Assembly (NCBI GenBank): GCA_046538075.1
Contig: JBKHJN010000009.1
Location: 1 to 64,000 of the forward strand
DNA: 64,000 bases
From: Desulfobacca_B sp046538075
GTDB taxonomy: Bacteria > Desulfobacterota > Desulfobaccia > Desulfobaccales > Desulfobaccaceae
Direction of reading: 5' to 3'
Part shown: one piece after another, positions 14,169 to 23,161 of the stretch
Layout: each line of letters begins with the position of its first letter
How positions within the stretch are numbered: position 1 is the stretch's first letter
Made by a program: the position numbers and the translations under genes
The notes under the pieces: model-generated
What the model saw: only the letters and a program-made list of their open reading frames with translations
What the model was told of the DNA's origin: nothing
Databases searched by the model: none

Positions 14169-14681
14169 TTAGGGACCAAAAGCGCTGCGCACCTTCTCAG
14201 TAATATCGATGGTAGTATCGCAGAACAGCACACCAGCGCGTTTGTCGATAATCAAATTATAATTATCCTCCCGGGCCACCTGGTTGATCACCCGTTCGAA
14301 TTTGTCAAACAAGGGCTTGAGTTCCCGATCCCGGACCTTGGCAAACTCCTGTTCCGAAGCCCCCCATTGCCGTTGGAATTCCTCGCCTTTGCGGGATAAT
14401 TCCTCTTCCTTACGGCGGCGGGCTTCATCTTTCATAATCGCCTTCTGTCTTTCGTAGTCCTCCAGCATTCGCCGCAGATCTCCCTGGCGGCGCTCCAGGT
14501 CGCGACTCAATTCCTCGTTCTTGCGCTTCAGGATGCCTTGAACCCGTTTGCCTTCCATGGAGTTGAACACCACGTCCCCGGAGTCAACCACTCCGATCTT
14601 TAATTGGGCCGCTTCTGCCATTGACGCCAGCCAAAACAGGGCCATCAGGGCCATCACCAGGCGTGTTGCTTTGACAAACAT
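14169..14681 (-). CDS. skp: Periplasmic chaperone Skp/OmpH
   Basis: A 170-residue protein with a signal peptide (hydrophobic about 8-22, cleavage near A-E-A-A). A long charged coiled coil follows (residues 45-115, for example RRQGDLRRMLEDYERQKAIM), with a C-terminal beta segment Y-N-L-I-I-D-K-R-A-G-V-L-F. Skp trimers hold unfolded outer-membrane proteins for the Bam complex. AAAGGAGGG lies just upstream of ATG. It is encoded between bamA and lpxD, its classical place. Confidence 0.93.
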   Translation of the reverse strand: MFVKATRLVMALMALFWLASMAEAAQLKIGVVDSGDVVFNSMEGKRVQGILKRKNEELSRDLERRQGDLRRMLEDYERQKAIMKDEARRRKEEELSRKGEEFQRQWGASEQEFAKVRDRELKPLFDKFERVINQVAREDNYNLIIDKRAGVLFCDTTIDITEKVRSAFGP

Positions 14682-14804
14682 TAATTCCCTCCTTTAAGGA
14701 AATGAAAAATCAATTTTTTAATATAAATATATGCCCGTTCCCAGGCAAACTCAGTTGGTTCCTAAATTTAACCATGAAATATAAAGCTCGGCAAAAGGGG
14801 GCGA

Positions 14805-17459
14805 TTAAAACACCCCGCCCACCGAAAATTCCCAGTTGCTGTGGCTTTCCCAAGGTTTAGGGCTGATATTGTAGCCCCACTCCACCCGCAGCGGCCCCAT
14901 GGGCGAAAACCAGCGGAAGCCGGTGCCAACGCTGGTCCGCATGCTGCTAAAATACTCGACGTTGTTGGCATAAACATTACCCGCGTCAAAAAACACCAAG
15001 CCAATCAGTCCCAACTTTTTATACAACGGGAAGCGGTACTCGGTGTTGAATTGGACAAACTTTTCGCCGCCGATGCGCTCATTGGTAATCGGGTCCCGAG
15101 GGCTGACCTCAGCATATTCGAAGCCCCGGAGGGTGTCAATGCCCCCCAGGTAAAACTTTTCATAACTGGGCAAGTCCCCCCAGGGAAGTCTCTGCAAATA
15201 ACCCACCCGGCCATGCAGCACCCCCACGGTGCCCCAGAACAGCGGAAAATACCAGCCTGATTCTGCCACATAGCGGGTATAAGCGACCTCCCCACCGAGG
15301 CCAGCCAATTCAATGGAAATGCTGTTATCGGAGCCCTTGGTAGGGGTGAACTGGGCATCACGGGAATCGCGCCTAAAAGTCATGGACATTGCACTGGTGC
15401 TGTGGATTGTCGCCGCTTCTTTTAGGACCTGGGAGGCATTAGGGTCCAGATCCGAGAGATTGACGTTTTCATACCGATATCCCCCGTAGAGCCGGGTGTA
15501 CTCCCAACGCATAGGATGACTCAACTGGATATTGCCGCCTTTACTTTCACGGATATATTCATCATATTCCCGTTCCCAGTTATAGGCATCGATGCCCAGG
15601 CTCAAAGGTTGATCAAGCAGATAGGGTTCTTCAAAACTCAGTCGGAAACGGTGCGAGATGGCCCCCAGTAAGCCCTGCGCCCTAAGCTTTTGGCCTCGAC
15701 CGAAGAGATTATTTTGAGATATTTCAATCATACCCACTAACTGGTCCTGGGTACTATAGCCTGCCCCAACTCCAAATGATCCGGTTGGCCGTTCCTTTAC
15801 AGTGATTTTCAGGTTCATTTTCTCAGGACTAGTGCCCGGGGTGGTACTGAAGTTAACATCCTCGAAAAATTCCAGGCGGCGCAAGTTCTGGATGCTGCGC
15901 TTGATTTCGGTGGCAGAAAACAGTTCCTGCTCATAAACCCGCAGTTCCCGGCGTATTACCTTATCCCTGGTTCTGGTATTGCCGGCAATCTCGATCCGTT
16001 CAAAATAAATCTTTTCTCCTTTGTGGATATCGAAAATGATGTCCACCGTAAGGTCTGGCTCATTCTCTTTTAATAAGGGGGAAATACTCGCATTAGCATA
16101 GCCATGATCAGCATAAAAATCCCCCAGAGTGGTCAGATCTTTTTGGATAACTTCTCGGCTGTAAATATCCTCCTGGGTAATCGCCAGGAATTGCTTTAGT
16201 TTTTCCGGCGGTTCCAGAAGATCGCCCTGAAAATCAACTTCCCCTACTTTAAACTGGGCCCCTTCTTCAATAGGGATAGTGACGTGAATTTCTTTTTTGG
16301 TAATATCAACCCGGGGTTCACCCACCCGGGCCTTAATATAACCATGGTTGTAATAAAAAGCGGCAATTTTCTCCACATCCCGTTCCAGGGTGTCCCGATT
16401 TAAAATTCCCGCCCCGGTGATAAAGGTGAGCATACTCTTTTCTTTAGTCTCCATCACCTTTTTGAGCTCTTTTCCTTTGAAAGCCTGATTGCCTTCAAAG
16501 CTGATCTTTTCGATATATAATTTCGGTCCCTCCTCAATCTCCAGGACCAGATTGACTTCCTGTTTGCTGATCGGTTCCAGACGGTAATCGACCCCAGCCT
16601 CGTAGTAGCCTTTTTCCCGATAAATGCCTTTGATTTTAGCGATGTTTTCCCGAATAGCCGCATCCGACGCCACGGAATAAAGCTTGATGTCCAGGGCCTC
16701 CATGATCTTTTTATCTTTGATCTTCCGATTGCCCTCAATATAAATCTCGCGAATAGCAGGTTTCTCATCCACTATAAAAGTTACTATCTGGCCCTCCGGG
16801 CTGTCGGACACATCAATTCTGACGTCGGTAAAGTAGCCCAAATTATAAACCGCTTTAAGGTCATCGCGCAGTTTCGCTGGGGAAACCAGATCGCCCTCCC
16901 GGGATTGCAGGATGGCCAGGATGGCATCTTTTTCCACCCGGCGGTTGCCCTTAACTTCGATCCTATATATGCGCTCCTGTCCCAGGATCTTAAAACTGGC
17001 CTCCTGGGCCAGTTTAGTACTCAACTGGTCCAGATTACCCAACCCGATGCCTTCCGCCGTTAAGGTGGCCGGAGCTATTTTGCCGGTAAGATCCGTGAGC
17101 TGCGCTTTCAGAGACAGGGTCGGACCGATTTTGATCATCGACCCGGTGATAACCAGATCGGCCCCTAATTTTTGGCCCAGTTCCACTGCCCGGGTGTGGC
17201 TGGGTGGTTCCTTTAATTGCGCCAGTTCCTGTTTCAATTTTTCAGGGTCAACCAGATTGAACCCCTCTTTTATAAGATAATCCTGGATGGTAGCCTGAAT
17301 CTTGGCTCCCAGATGTTCCAGGGGTTCTTTGCTCATCACGCTAAACGGGAAAACCGCGACTTTTTTGAAGACCAATTCCTGGGCGGCGCTGGCCCCGGCA
17401 AGGAAAACCAGCCCGACGAACACCAGGATCGACACCCATAGCCTGTTGACCACCCTCAT
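14805..17459 (-). CDS. bamA: Outer-membrane protein assembly factor BamA with extra N-terminal domain
   Basis: An 884-residue protein. A signal peptide (1-26) is followed by an additional alpha/beta domain at about 28-160: V-A-V-F-P-F-S, I-Q-A-T-I-Q-D-Y-L, G-A-D-L-V-I-T-G-S-M. It resembles the N-terminal domain of TolB/FlgO-like proteins. Five POTRA repeats then run at about 163-233, 236-311, 314-400, 402-481 and 484-557, and the Omp85 beta-barrel occupies about 560-884. The barrel shows G-A-G-Y-S-T-Q-D and Y-L-G-G-I-D-T-L-R-G-F, and the protein ends in V-G-G-V-F with the terminal phenylalanine used as an insertion signal. BamA inserts beta-barrel proteins into the outer membrane. Its ATG overlaps the lolD stop, which couples export genes. 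Standard BamA is about 800 residues and lacks the extra domain. Confidence 0.95.
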   Translation of the reverse strand: MRVVNRLWVSILVFVGLVFLAGASAAQELVFKKVAVFPFSVMSKEPLEHLGAKIQATIQDYLIKEGFNLVDPEKLKQELAQLKEPPSHTRAVELGQKLGADLVITGSMIKIGPTLSLKAQLTDLTGKIAPATLTAEGIGLGNLDQLSTKLAQEASFKILGQERIYRIEVKGNRRVEKDAILAILQSREGDLVSPAKLRDDLKAVYNLGYFTDVRIDVSDSPEGQIVTFIVDEKPAIREIYIEGNRKIKDKKIMEALDIKLYSVASDAAIRENIAKIKGIYREKGYYEAGVDYRLEPISKQEVNLVLEIEEGPKLYIEKISFEGNQAFKGKELKKVMETKEKSMLTFITGAGILNRDTLERDVEKIAAFYYNHGYIKARVGEPRVDITKKEIHVTIPIEEGAQFKVGEVDFQGDLLEPPEKLKQFLAITQEDIYSREVIQKDLTTLGDFYADHGYANASISPLLKENEPDLTVDIIFDIHKGEKIYFERIEIAGNTRTRDKVIRRELRVYEQELFSATEIKRSIQNLRRLEFFEDVNFSTTPGTSPEKMNLKITVKERPTGSFGVGAGYSTQDQLVGMIEISQNNLFGRGQKLRAQGLLGAISHRFRLSFEEPYLLDQPLSLGIDAYNWEREYDEYIRESKGGNIQLSHPMRWEYTRLYGGYRYENVNLSDLDPNASQVLKEAATIHSTSAMSMTFRRDSRDAQFTPTKGSDNSISIELAGLGGEVAYTRYVAESGWYFPLFWGTVGVLHGRVGYLQRLPWGDLPSYEKFYLGGIDTLRGFEYAEVSPRDPITNERIGGEKFVQFNTEYRFPLYKKLGLIGLVFFDAGNVYANNVEYFSSMRTSVGTGFRWFSPMGPLRVEWGYNISPKPWESHSNWEFSVGGVF

Positions 17460-18148
17460 TCTCCTCCGCTCCCGGGCTGGCGCAAGAATACCGCTTTACC
17501 ATCAACCAGGGTAATATGCCGGTTCAGACGCTTAGCCAGGTCCAGATTGTGAGTTACGATGACAGTGGTTACTCCTTTTTCCTGGTTCAGGTTTAGCAAC
17601 AGTTCATGGACTTGCTCACCGATGCGGGGGTCAAGATTTCCGGTGGGTTCATCAGCTAGGAGCACCTCCGGTTCCAAGACCAGGGCCCGGGCCACTGCTA
17701 CCCGTTGTTGTTCACCCCCGGAAAGTGCGCCGATGCGGTGATGCAGGCGTTCTTTGAGGCCGACCTGGACCAGGATGGCCTCCGCCCGTTCCTGGGCCTC
17801 GGAACGGGGCCGCCGGGCGATCAACGCCGGCAACATGACATTTTCCAAGGCATTGAATTCGGGCAACAGGTGATGGAATTGAAACACAAATCCCACTTTA
17901 CGATTGCGAAACTCAGCCAATTGCTGCTCATCCAGGCTAAATACTTCTTCGCCTTCCCACCAGACCTGTCCGGCGGTAGGACGGTCCAGGGTCCCCAGAA
18001 TGTGGAGCAGGGTCGATTTGCCCACCCCCGAGGCCCCGACAATGGCCAGGCTGTCTCCCCGGGCAATATCCAGATCGACGCCCCTCAACACCTCCACCCG
18101 ATTGCTGTTGGCCATATAGGTCTTGACCAACCCGCGTATCTGGATCAT
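17456..18148 (-). CDS. lolD: Lipoprotein-releasing ABC transporter ATPase LolD
   Basis: A 230-residue ABC ATPase: Walker A G-A-S-G-V-G-K-S-T, Q-loop region F-V-F-Q-F-H-H-L-L-P-E-F, signature L-S-G-G-E-Q-Q-R-V-A, Walker B V-L-L-A-D-E-P-T-G-N-L-D and H-loop V-T-H-N-L. The F-Q-F-H-H-L-L-P-E-F segment is characteristic of LolD among the MacB/LolD group. With LolC/E it extracts lipoproteins from the inner membrane for LolA. It follows the permease gene by 24 bases and overlaps bamA by four bases. Confidence 0.95.
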   Translation of the reverse strand: MIQIRGLVKTYMANSNRVEVLRGVDLDIARGDSLAIVGASGVGKSTLLHILGTLDRPTAGQVWWEGEEVFSLDEQQLAEFRNRKVGFVFQFHHLLPEFNALENVMLPALIARRPRSEAQERAEAILVQVGLKERLHHRIGALSGGEQQRVAVARALVLEPEVLLADEPTGNLDPRIGEQVHELLLNLNQEKGVTTVIVTHNLDLAKRLNRHITLVDGKAVFLRQPGSGGE

Positions 18149-18172
18149 CGGTCAGCCTTCCAGTCCCGTAGG

Positions 18173-19402
18173 TTATTCATAACGGATGGCTTCCACCGGA
18201 TCCAGGCGCGAGGCTTGCCAGGACGGATAGAGGGTTGCTAAAAAACTGATAATCAAGGCGGCGGCGGTAATCCACGCCACATCCCAGCCCTGCAGTTTCA
18301 CTGGCAGGGTCGAAATATAATAAACATCACTGGGCAGCTTGATAAATTCATAACGCCGCAGCAGGGCGCAGAGCCCAAACCCCAGAATTAACCCCAAAAC
18401 CGTGCCAACCACGCCGATGATCAATCCTTCCAGCATGAAGATCCGCATGATGCTCTGGCGAGTGGCCCCCATGGATTTAAGAATGGCGATGTCCTTGGTC
18501 TTTTCCATGACGATCATAATCAGGGTGCTGGCAATATTAAAGGCGGCGACCAGGACAATCAGAGTGAGGATGATGAACATGGCGATCTTTTCCAGTTTCA
18601 ATGCTGAAAACAGGCTGCGATTGGTCTCCATCCAATCCCGGGTAAAAAAAGCCCCCCCCAGCTTTTCTTGAATAAGGGCCGCCAGCTTGTCGGCCTGATA
18701 AATATCCCCAACCCGGATCTCGATGCCGGTGGCCTGGTCACTCATTCCCAGAAATTCCTGCACGGCCGGGATGCTGGCATAGGCCAGGGTAGAATCGAAC
18801 TCGAACATGCCGGAATGAAAAATCGCCCCCACCTGGAATCTTTTGGCCCGGGGCACCCGCCCCATGGGAGTCAGCGTCCCCAGCGGCGAGATAATTTTGA
18901 TCAGCCCGCCAACCGGGACCCCCAGGTTTTGAGCCAATTGATTGCCAATGGCAATGACCGGCAGATCGCCGGGAACCGTGGTGGCCAGACTCTGAAAATC
19001 TCCTTGCTGCACCTCCAGGGGCTGCGGCCCCCCCTGGCCAATCATCTCCAGATCCATCCCCCGCAGGATGCCTCCAGAAATGTTGCTCGGTCCGGAAAAC
19101 ATTACCTGGGTATAGACAAAGGGCCGGGCCGAAACCACGCCGGGGATGGACTGCACCTGGTCGGCTACCTGTTCGTAATCACTGATACTGGAACCCTGCT
19201 GCAAAAGGATAATATGGGGATTGACACTGAGGATTTTCCTTTTCAGGTCATGATCAAAGCCGGTCATCACCCCAATGACCACGATCAGGGCCATGACCCC
19301 TACCGTTACCCCGGCAATCGAGATAAAGGTGATCAACGAAATGAAGGTCTGCTTGCGCTTCGCCTTCAGGTAGCGCAAAGCCACGAAGCGTTCAAAAAAC
19401 AT
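18173..19402 (-). CDS. lolC: Lipoprotein-releasing ABC transporter permease LolC/LolE
   Basis: A 409-residue inner-membrane permease. It has one N-terminal membrane helix (F-I-S-I-A-G-V-T-V-G-V-M-A-L-I-V-V), a large periplasmic domain (about 45-265) and three C-terminal helices (about 270-395). The opening F-V-A-L-R-Y-L-K-A-K-R-K-Q-T-F-I-S is typical, and M-G-A-T-R-Q-S-I is the coupling helix that contacts the ATPase. Only one permease gene is present next to lolD. LolC and LolE cannot be told apart here, and a homodimeric form is possible. It is preceded by lysS, a common order in this phylum. Confidence 0.93.
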   Translation of the reverse strand: MFFERFVALRYLKAKRKQTFISLITFISIAGVTVGVMALIVVIGVMTGFDHDLKRKILSVNPHIILLQQGSSISDYEQVADQVQSIPGVVSARPFVYTQVMFSGPSNISGGILRGMDLEMIGQGGPQPLEVQQGDFQSLATTVPGDLPVIAIGNQLAQNLGVPVGGLIKIISPLGTLTPMGRVPRAKRFQVGAIFHSGMFEFDSTLAYASIPAVQEFLGMSDQATGIEIRVGDIYQADKLAALIQEKLGGAFFTRDWMETNRSLFSALKLEKIAMFIILTLIVLVAAFNIASTLIMIVMEKTKDIAILKSMGATRQSIMRIFMLEGLIIGVVGTVLGLILGFGLCALLRRYEFIKLPSDVYYISTLPVKLQGWDVAWITAAALIISFLATLYPSWQASRLDPVEAIRYE

Positions 19403-19410
19403 TATTGCCG

Positions 19411-20892
19411 CTATCCCTCTGGACGGAGTAAAGGGAAGAGGATCACCTCCCGGATTGAAGCCGAGTTGGTCAACAACATTACCAACCGGTCAATGCCGAC
19501 CCCCTCCCCGGCGGCTGGGGGCATGCCATATTCCAGGGCTCGCAGGAAGTCCTCATCCATATAATGGGCCTCCTCGTTGCCCGCCTCCCGGGCCGCAACC
19601 TGCTTCAAAAAGCGCTGTCGCTGATCGTCCGGGTCATTTAGCTCGGAAAAGCCATTGGCCATTTCCCGGCCGCCGATAAACAGTTCAAACCGGTCGGCCA
19701 CCTCCGGATCAGTATCATTGCGCCGCGACAGCGGAGAAATCTCTATCGGATATCCCACAATAAAAGTCGGCTGGATAAGCCGGCCCTCCACTTTCAGATC
19801 GAACAGCTTGGCCAGCGCCCGGCCATAGCCTTCTCCGGGCCGCAGCGCCACCCCGTGCTCCTGGGCCAAGGCGATCAGGGCCTGCCGGTCCTGCACCACC
19901 GCCGCCGGAATGCCCCCTACCTCGGTCAGTGACTGCCGCAGGTCGAGACGCCGCCAGGGTGGGGTGAGATCAATCTGGTCGCCCTGATAATCAAAGGTTA
20001 AGGTGCCCCGCACCGCCTGGGCCACGGCGCTGATCATGGTCTCGGTCAGGGCCATCAGGTCTTCATAGGTGGCGTAGGCCTGATAAAATTCCAGCATGGT
20101 AAATTCCGGATTGTGCTGGGTGGAAATGCCTTCATTGCGAAAATTGCGATTGATTTCATAGACCCGGTCAACCCCGCCCACCAGCAGGCGTTTGAGATAG
20201 AGTTCAGGGGCAATGCGCAAAAACAAGGGCAGGTCGAGGACATTATGGTAAGTCTGGAAGGGCCGGGCTGTAGCTCCCCCTGGAATGGGCTGCATCATCG
20301 GGGTCTCCACTTCCAGAAAGCCCCGCTCCTCGAGGAATTCCCGCAACTGCCGAATGATGGCCGAGCGTTTGCGGAAGACCTCCTTGACCGCCGGATTGAC
20401 AATCAGATCCAGGTAGCGCTGCCGATAGCGCAGCTCGACGTCGCCCAGCCCATGATATTTTTCCGGCAAGGGGCGGATGGCCTTGGTGAGCAGGGTGAAG
20501 TTCTGCACCGAAAGCGTCAGTTCCTGGGTCCGGGTCCGAAACAGACGCCCGGCAAATCCGAGGATATCCCCCAGATCCAGGCGCTTGAACAAGGAGTAAG
20601 CCTCCGCCCCCACTACCTCCCGTTGCACATAGGCCTGGAGACGGCCGGTATCATCCTGGAAATGGCAAAAACTGGCCTTGCCGAACTGCCGCATCAGGAT
20701 CAAACGACCGGCTACCTTAAAAGTCTGGTTCAGTCGGGCCAGTTCCTCCTCATCCAGATGGCCGTATTGGGCGATAATATCCGCCACAATATCGGTAGGT
20801 CTGAAGGTATTGGCATATGGTTCTACCCCCGCCGCCCGCAGTTGTGCCAGCTTCTGACGGCGCTGGTGAGTAACTTTAGATTCTTCCTTCAT
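19411..20892 (-). CDS. lysS: Lysyl-tRNA synthetase (class II)
   Basis: Charges tRNA-Lys in the cytoplasm. The N-terminal OB-fold anticodon-binding domain (about 30-140) is followed by the class II core: motif 2 F-R-N-E-G-I-S-T-Q-H-N-P-E-F-T and motif 3 G-V-G-I-D-R-L-V-M-L. The frame is open to ATG 20961, but ATG 20892 (M-K-E-E-S-K-V) has GGGA nearby and gives 493 residues, closer to the family norm. It ends eight bases before the lol permease starts and heads the envelope operon. A promoter was not identified in the 300-base upstream gap. Confidence 0.96.
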   Translation of the reverse strand: MKEESKVTHQRRQKLAQLRAAGVEPYANTFRPTDIVADIIAQYGHLDEEELARLNQTFKVAGRLILMRQFGKASFCHFQDDTGRLQAYVQREVVGAEAYSLFKRLDLGDILGFAGRLFRTRTQELTLSVQNFTLLTKAIRPLPEKYHGLGDVELRYRQRYLDLIVNPAVKEVFRKRSAIIRQLREFLEERGFLEVETPMMQPIPGGATARPFQTYHNVLDLPLFLRIAPELYLKRLLVGGVDRVYEINRNFRNEGISTQHNPEFTMLEFYQAYATYEDLMALTETMISAVAQAVRGTLTFDYQGDQIDLTPPWRRLDLRQSLTEVGGIPAAVVQDRQALIALAQEHGVALRPGEGYGRALAKLFDLKVEGRLIQPTFIVGYPIEISPLSRRNDTDPEVADRFELFIGGREMANGFSELNDPDDQRQRFLKQVAAREAGNEEAHYMDEDFLRALEYGMPPAAGEGVGIDRLVMLLTNSASIREVILFPLLRPEG

Positions 20893-21200
20893 TAATGGTC
20901 CCGGCCGCGCCCGGGGAAGTCCTCCTCGGGTTAACTTTCCTTCTCCAGATTTATAGGGCATGCAATGTGCGCCAGTCTAGCAATAGCCGCCGCTAGGCGC
21001 CCTCGGGCGTTGGGCATGAAAATAGCGATATCACCGAGACTCGGTCTTGAAACCATCGGCCTTGCAGCGGCTAACTAGCCAGTTTAGGTTTCGGATTGAT
21101 TCACAAATTTAGAATATCATCCCCAGATAGTCAAGTGCAAAGTCAGATCGGGCCCCGCTGGCTTAAGAACCTCCGATATTCGCCGGACTCCCAATTTAAA

Positions 21201-22856
21201 TTATTCATCCCCCTCAGCGTCATCTTGCCAGGAAATCGCATTTTGCTGCGGTTTGGACGTCGGTCCCTGGTGATGCCGTTTGGCTTTTTTAAAGGTGGCG
21301 GTCGGCGCTAACTTAGGATACTGAATCTCCTTACCGGACAATAGGTCGGCGATGCTGAAAATTTGCAGTCGGGGGAATTGGTGTCCAGGGAAATACTCAG
21401 GTGCGTAAAATCCCGCCGCCGCGGCTTCCCTTAGCATCGGTTTGGTCGGCTCCCTGAGGGTGATAAAGACCCCGATCATTGCCTGTTCCCGCTCCATCAC
21501 CCCCATGAGGTCGCGCAGCTGGCTGACCGTCACACTGCCGCTTTTGACCTGGACAATGATTTTTTTGGCCTTGCCGCTGTTGTCGTCGAAAAAATAGATT
21601 AATCCATCAATGCCGGTGTCGGGGCCTTTGCGTTTGTCCTGGGCCGGGCGGGCCTCCACCAGCCCCAAGGCCCACCACTCGAACTGATGGCGATTATGCA
21701 GGGCCAAGGCTTCGGCGCTGGCGTAATCTTCCGGGGCGCCGATTTCTTGGTAAGGGGTAAGCTCGGGGCCAAAAGTGTCCTGCAACCTTTTTTTGATCAG
21801 GGTAATGGCCAGATGGGTGATATCAATGCCGATCCAGCGCCGTTGAAGCCGCTCGGCCACAGTGACGGTGGTGCCACAGCCGCAGAAAGGGTCAAGAATA
21901 ACATCACCTTCGTTGCTGCTGGCCTTGATGATCCGTTCTAAAAGAGCTTCTGGCTTCTGGGTTGGATATTCTAACCGCTCTTTATGCCATGATCTTATAG
22001 CTTGAATATCTGTCCATATATCCTGGATTGGCATACCTGAGGATTCGTCTAAGTAGCGTTTTAATCTTGGGATTCCCTTTTTTGTATAATAAATTTTATT
22101 TTCTTTCTCTAATCTTTCCATTGTATTTTTAGGACATCGCCATATGCGCTTTATACCTTTCCATTCATAATCGTACCCACCTCCTGAAAGTCCAGAGGCA
22201 GCGAGATTATCCGACATCCACCTTCGTCCATCTGAATCAATATAACGGTAGTATTGCTTAATATATACCTCATCGTAAGGTTGGTAGGTAATATTCCATT
22301 TATTTTTATTTTCTCTGGAATAGTACAAGATAACATCATGAACTCTGCCGTAACGGCGGGCATCGCTGTGTCCCGAGGTTCTTTTCCATATAATCTCATT
22401 TAAAAAATTTTTTACCCCAAAAACAGCATCCATTAATAACTTGATGTAATGACTGGCAGTCGGATCACAGTGCAGATAAATGCTGCCGGTGGGTTTCAGC
22501 ACCCGGTGCAGTTCATCCAGGCGGATGGCCATCATGGTCAGGTAAGCCATCATGTCATTCGAGCCCAAGAAACTCCGCAACGCCTGAAGCAGATCGGCCA
22601 ACTTTCTCGGACCCAAAGTAACCACATCGTGATAGGCCCGCTCGGCCTCCAGGCCCCAGTGCCAGGTGTCTTCGAAGGCGGTAATCTGGGCCGCGGATTT
22701 CTCCCCGCTCTTCTCGGCAAACAGGATGTTATAGGTCGCCTGGCTGTTAAAGGGCGGGTCCAGATAGATTAAATCGACGCTTTCGGTCTGAATATGTTCC
22801 CTTAGGATATCGAGATTATCGCCAAAATAAAGTTTATTCTTCCATTCCCCGGACAT
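21201..22856 (-). CDS. DNA methyltransferase with C-terminal Mrr-like nuclease domain
   Basis: A protein of about 551 residues. The N-terminal half is a beta-class amino-methyltransferase: catalytic motif IV I-Y-L-D-P-P-F comes first, and the SAM-binding motif I V-I-L-D-P-F-C-G-C-G-T-T follows the target-recognition region. The C-terminal half carries GPDTGIDGLIYFF then I-I-V-Q-V-K-S-G, a PD-(D/E)xK pattern of Mrr-type nucleases. It could therefore modify and cleave DNA from one chain, or cleave only certain methylated DNA. ATG 22856 is chosen over 22928 because GGGGGTG precedes it and the fold starts there. The recognition region (DNA about 21990-22440) is markedly AT-rich compared with both ends. 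No separate restriction gene is adjacent. Confidence 0.9.
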   Translation of the reverse strand: MSGEWKNKLYFGDNLDILREHIQTESVDLIYLDPPFNSQATYNILFAEKSGEKSAAQITAFEDTWHWGLEAERAYHDVVTLGPRKLADLLQALRSFLGSNDMMAYLTMMAIRLDELHRVLKPTGSIYLHCDPTASHYIKLLMDAVFGVKNFLNEIIWKRTSGHSDARRYGRVHDVILYYSRENKNKWNITYQPYDEVYIKQYYRYIDSDGRRWMSDNLAASGLSGGGYDYEWKGIKRIWRCPKNTMERLEKENKIYYTKKGIPRLKRYLDESSGMPIQDIWTDIQAIRSWHKERLEYPTQKPEALLERIIKASSNEGDVILDPFCGCGTTVTVAERLQRRWIGIDITHLAITLIKKRLQDTFGPELTPYQEIGAPEDYASAEALALHNRHQFEWWALGLVEARPAQDKRKGPDTGIDGLIYFFDDNSGKAKKIIVQVKSGSVTVSQLRDLMGVMEREQAMIGVFITLREPTKPMLREAAAAGFYAPEYFPGHQFPRLQIFSIADLLSGKEIQYPKLAPTATFKKAKRHHQGPTSKPQQNAISWQDDAEGDE

Positions 22857-22963
22857 GGCGCACCCCCAACTGCTCCAAACCCATTGTAGCTGATTTGCAT
22901 TAAAAAATTCATCAAAAAACGGTGGCAATTTTTAGGGTGGGCAAGTGCTTGAGCAGCCAGCAT

Positions 22964-22991
22964 TTGACAGGATCAATCTTATTGGTAGAAT
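22964..22991 (+). promoter_or_regulatory. Promoter for queE-queC
   Basis: TTGACA at 22964-22969 and TAGAAT at 22986-22991 with 16 bases between. It points towards queE, whose ATG is at 23162, giving a leader of about 165 bases that contains the hairpins at 23025-23102. Confidence 0.6.
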
Positions 22992-23024
22992 TATTGATCA
23001 GATCATAGAGTTGCGGCCTCTTTT

Positions 23025-23102
23025 CTCCCAACCCCTTGAGGGGGGGTTGGGAGGGGAGCTGGAGGTGAGGGCGGGGGGCCGCCGGTCCCCCGGTCCGCCC
23101 CT
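23025..23102. repeat. GC-rich hairpin pair in the queE leader, dispersed repeat copy 2
   Basis: CTCCCAACCCC (23025-23035) pairs perfectly with GGGGTTGGGAG (23043-23053) around a 7-base loop. Immediately downstream, 23061-23102 read in reverse complement closely matches the repeat at 7204-7244 (shared GGACCGGGGGA and CCCCCGCCCT cores). No U-run follows, so these are not ordinary terminators. PreQ1 or other riboswitch consensus was not recognised. Confidence 0.55.
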
Positions 23103-23161
23103 CAAAATAACCATTTAACTGCTGAGAAATACTTAGTTTAAGAGAAAGAACTGATTCAGGA

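Noticed and set aside
21201..22856. Phage-defence island around the methyltransferase
   Set aside because: Flanking genes (lysS, queE-queC) are core housekeeping genes, and no further defence genes, integrase or attachment repeats are seen.
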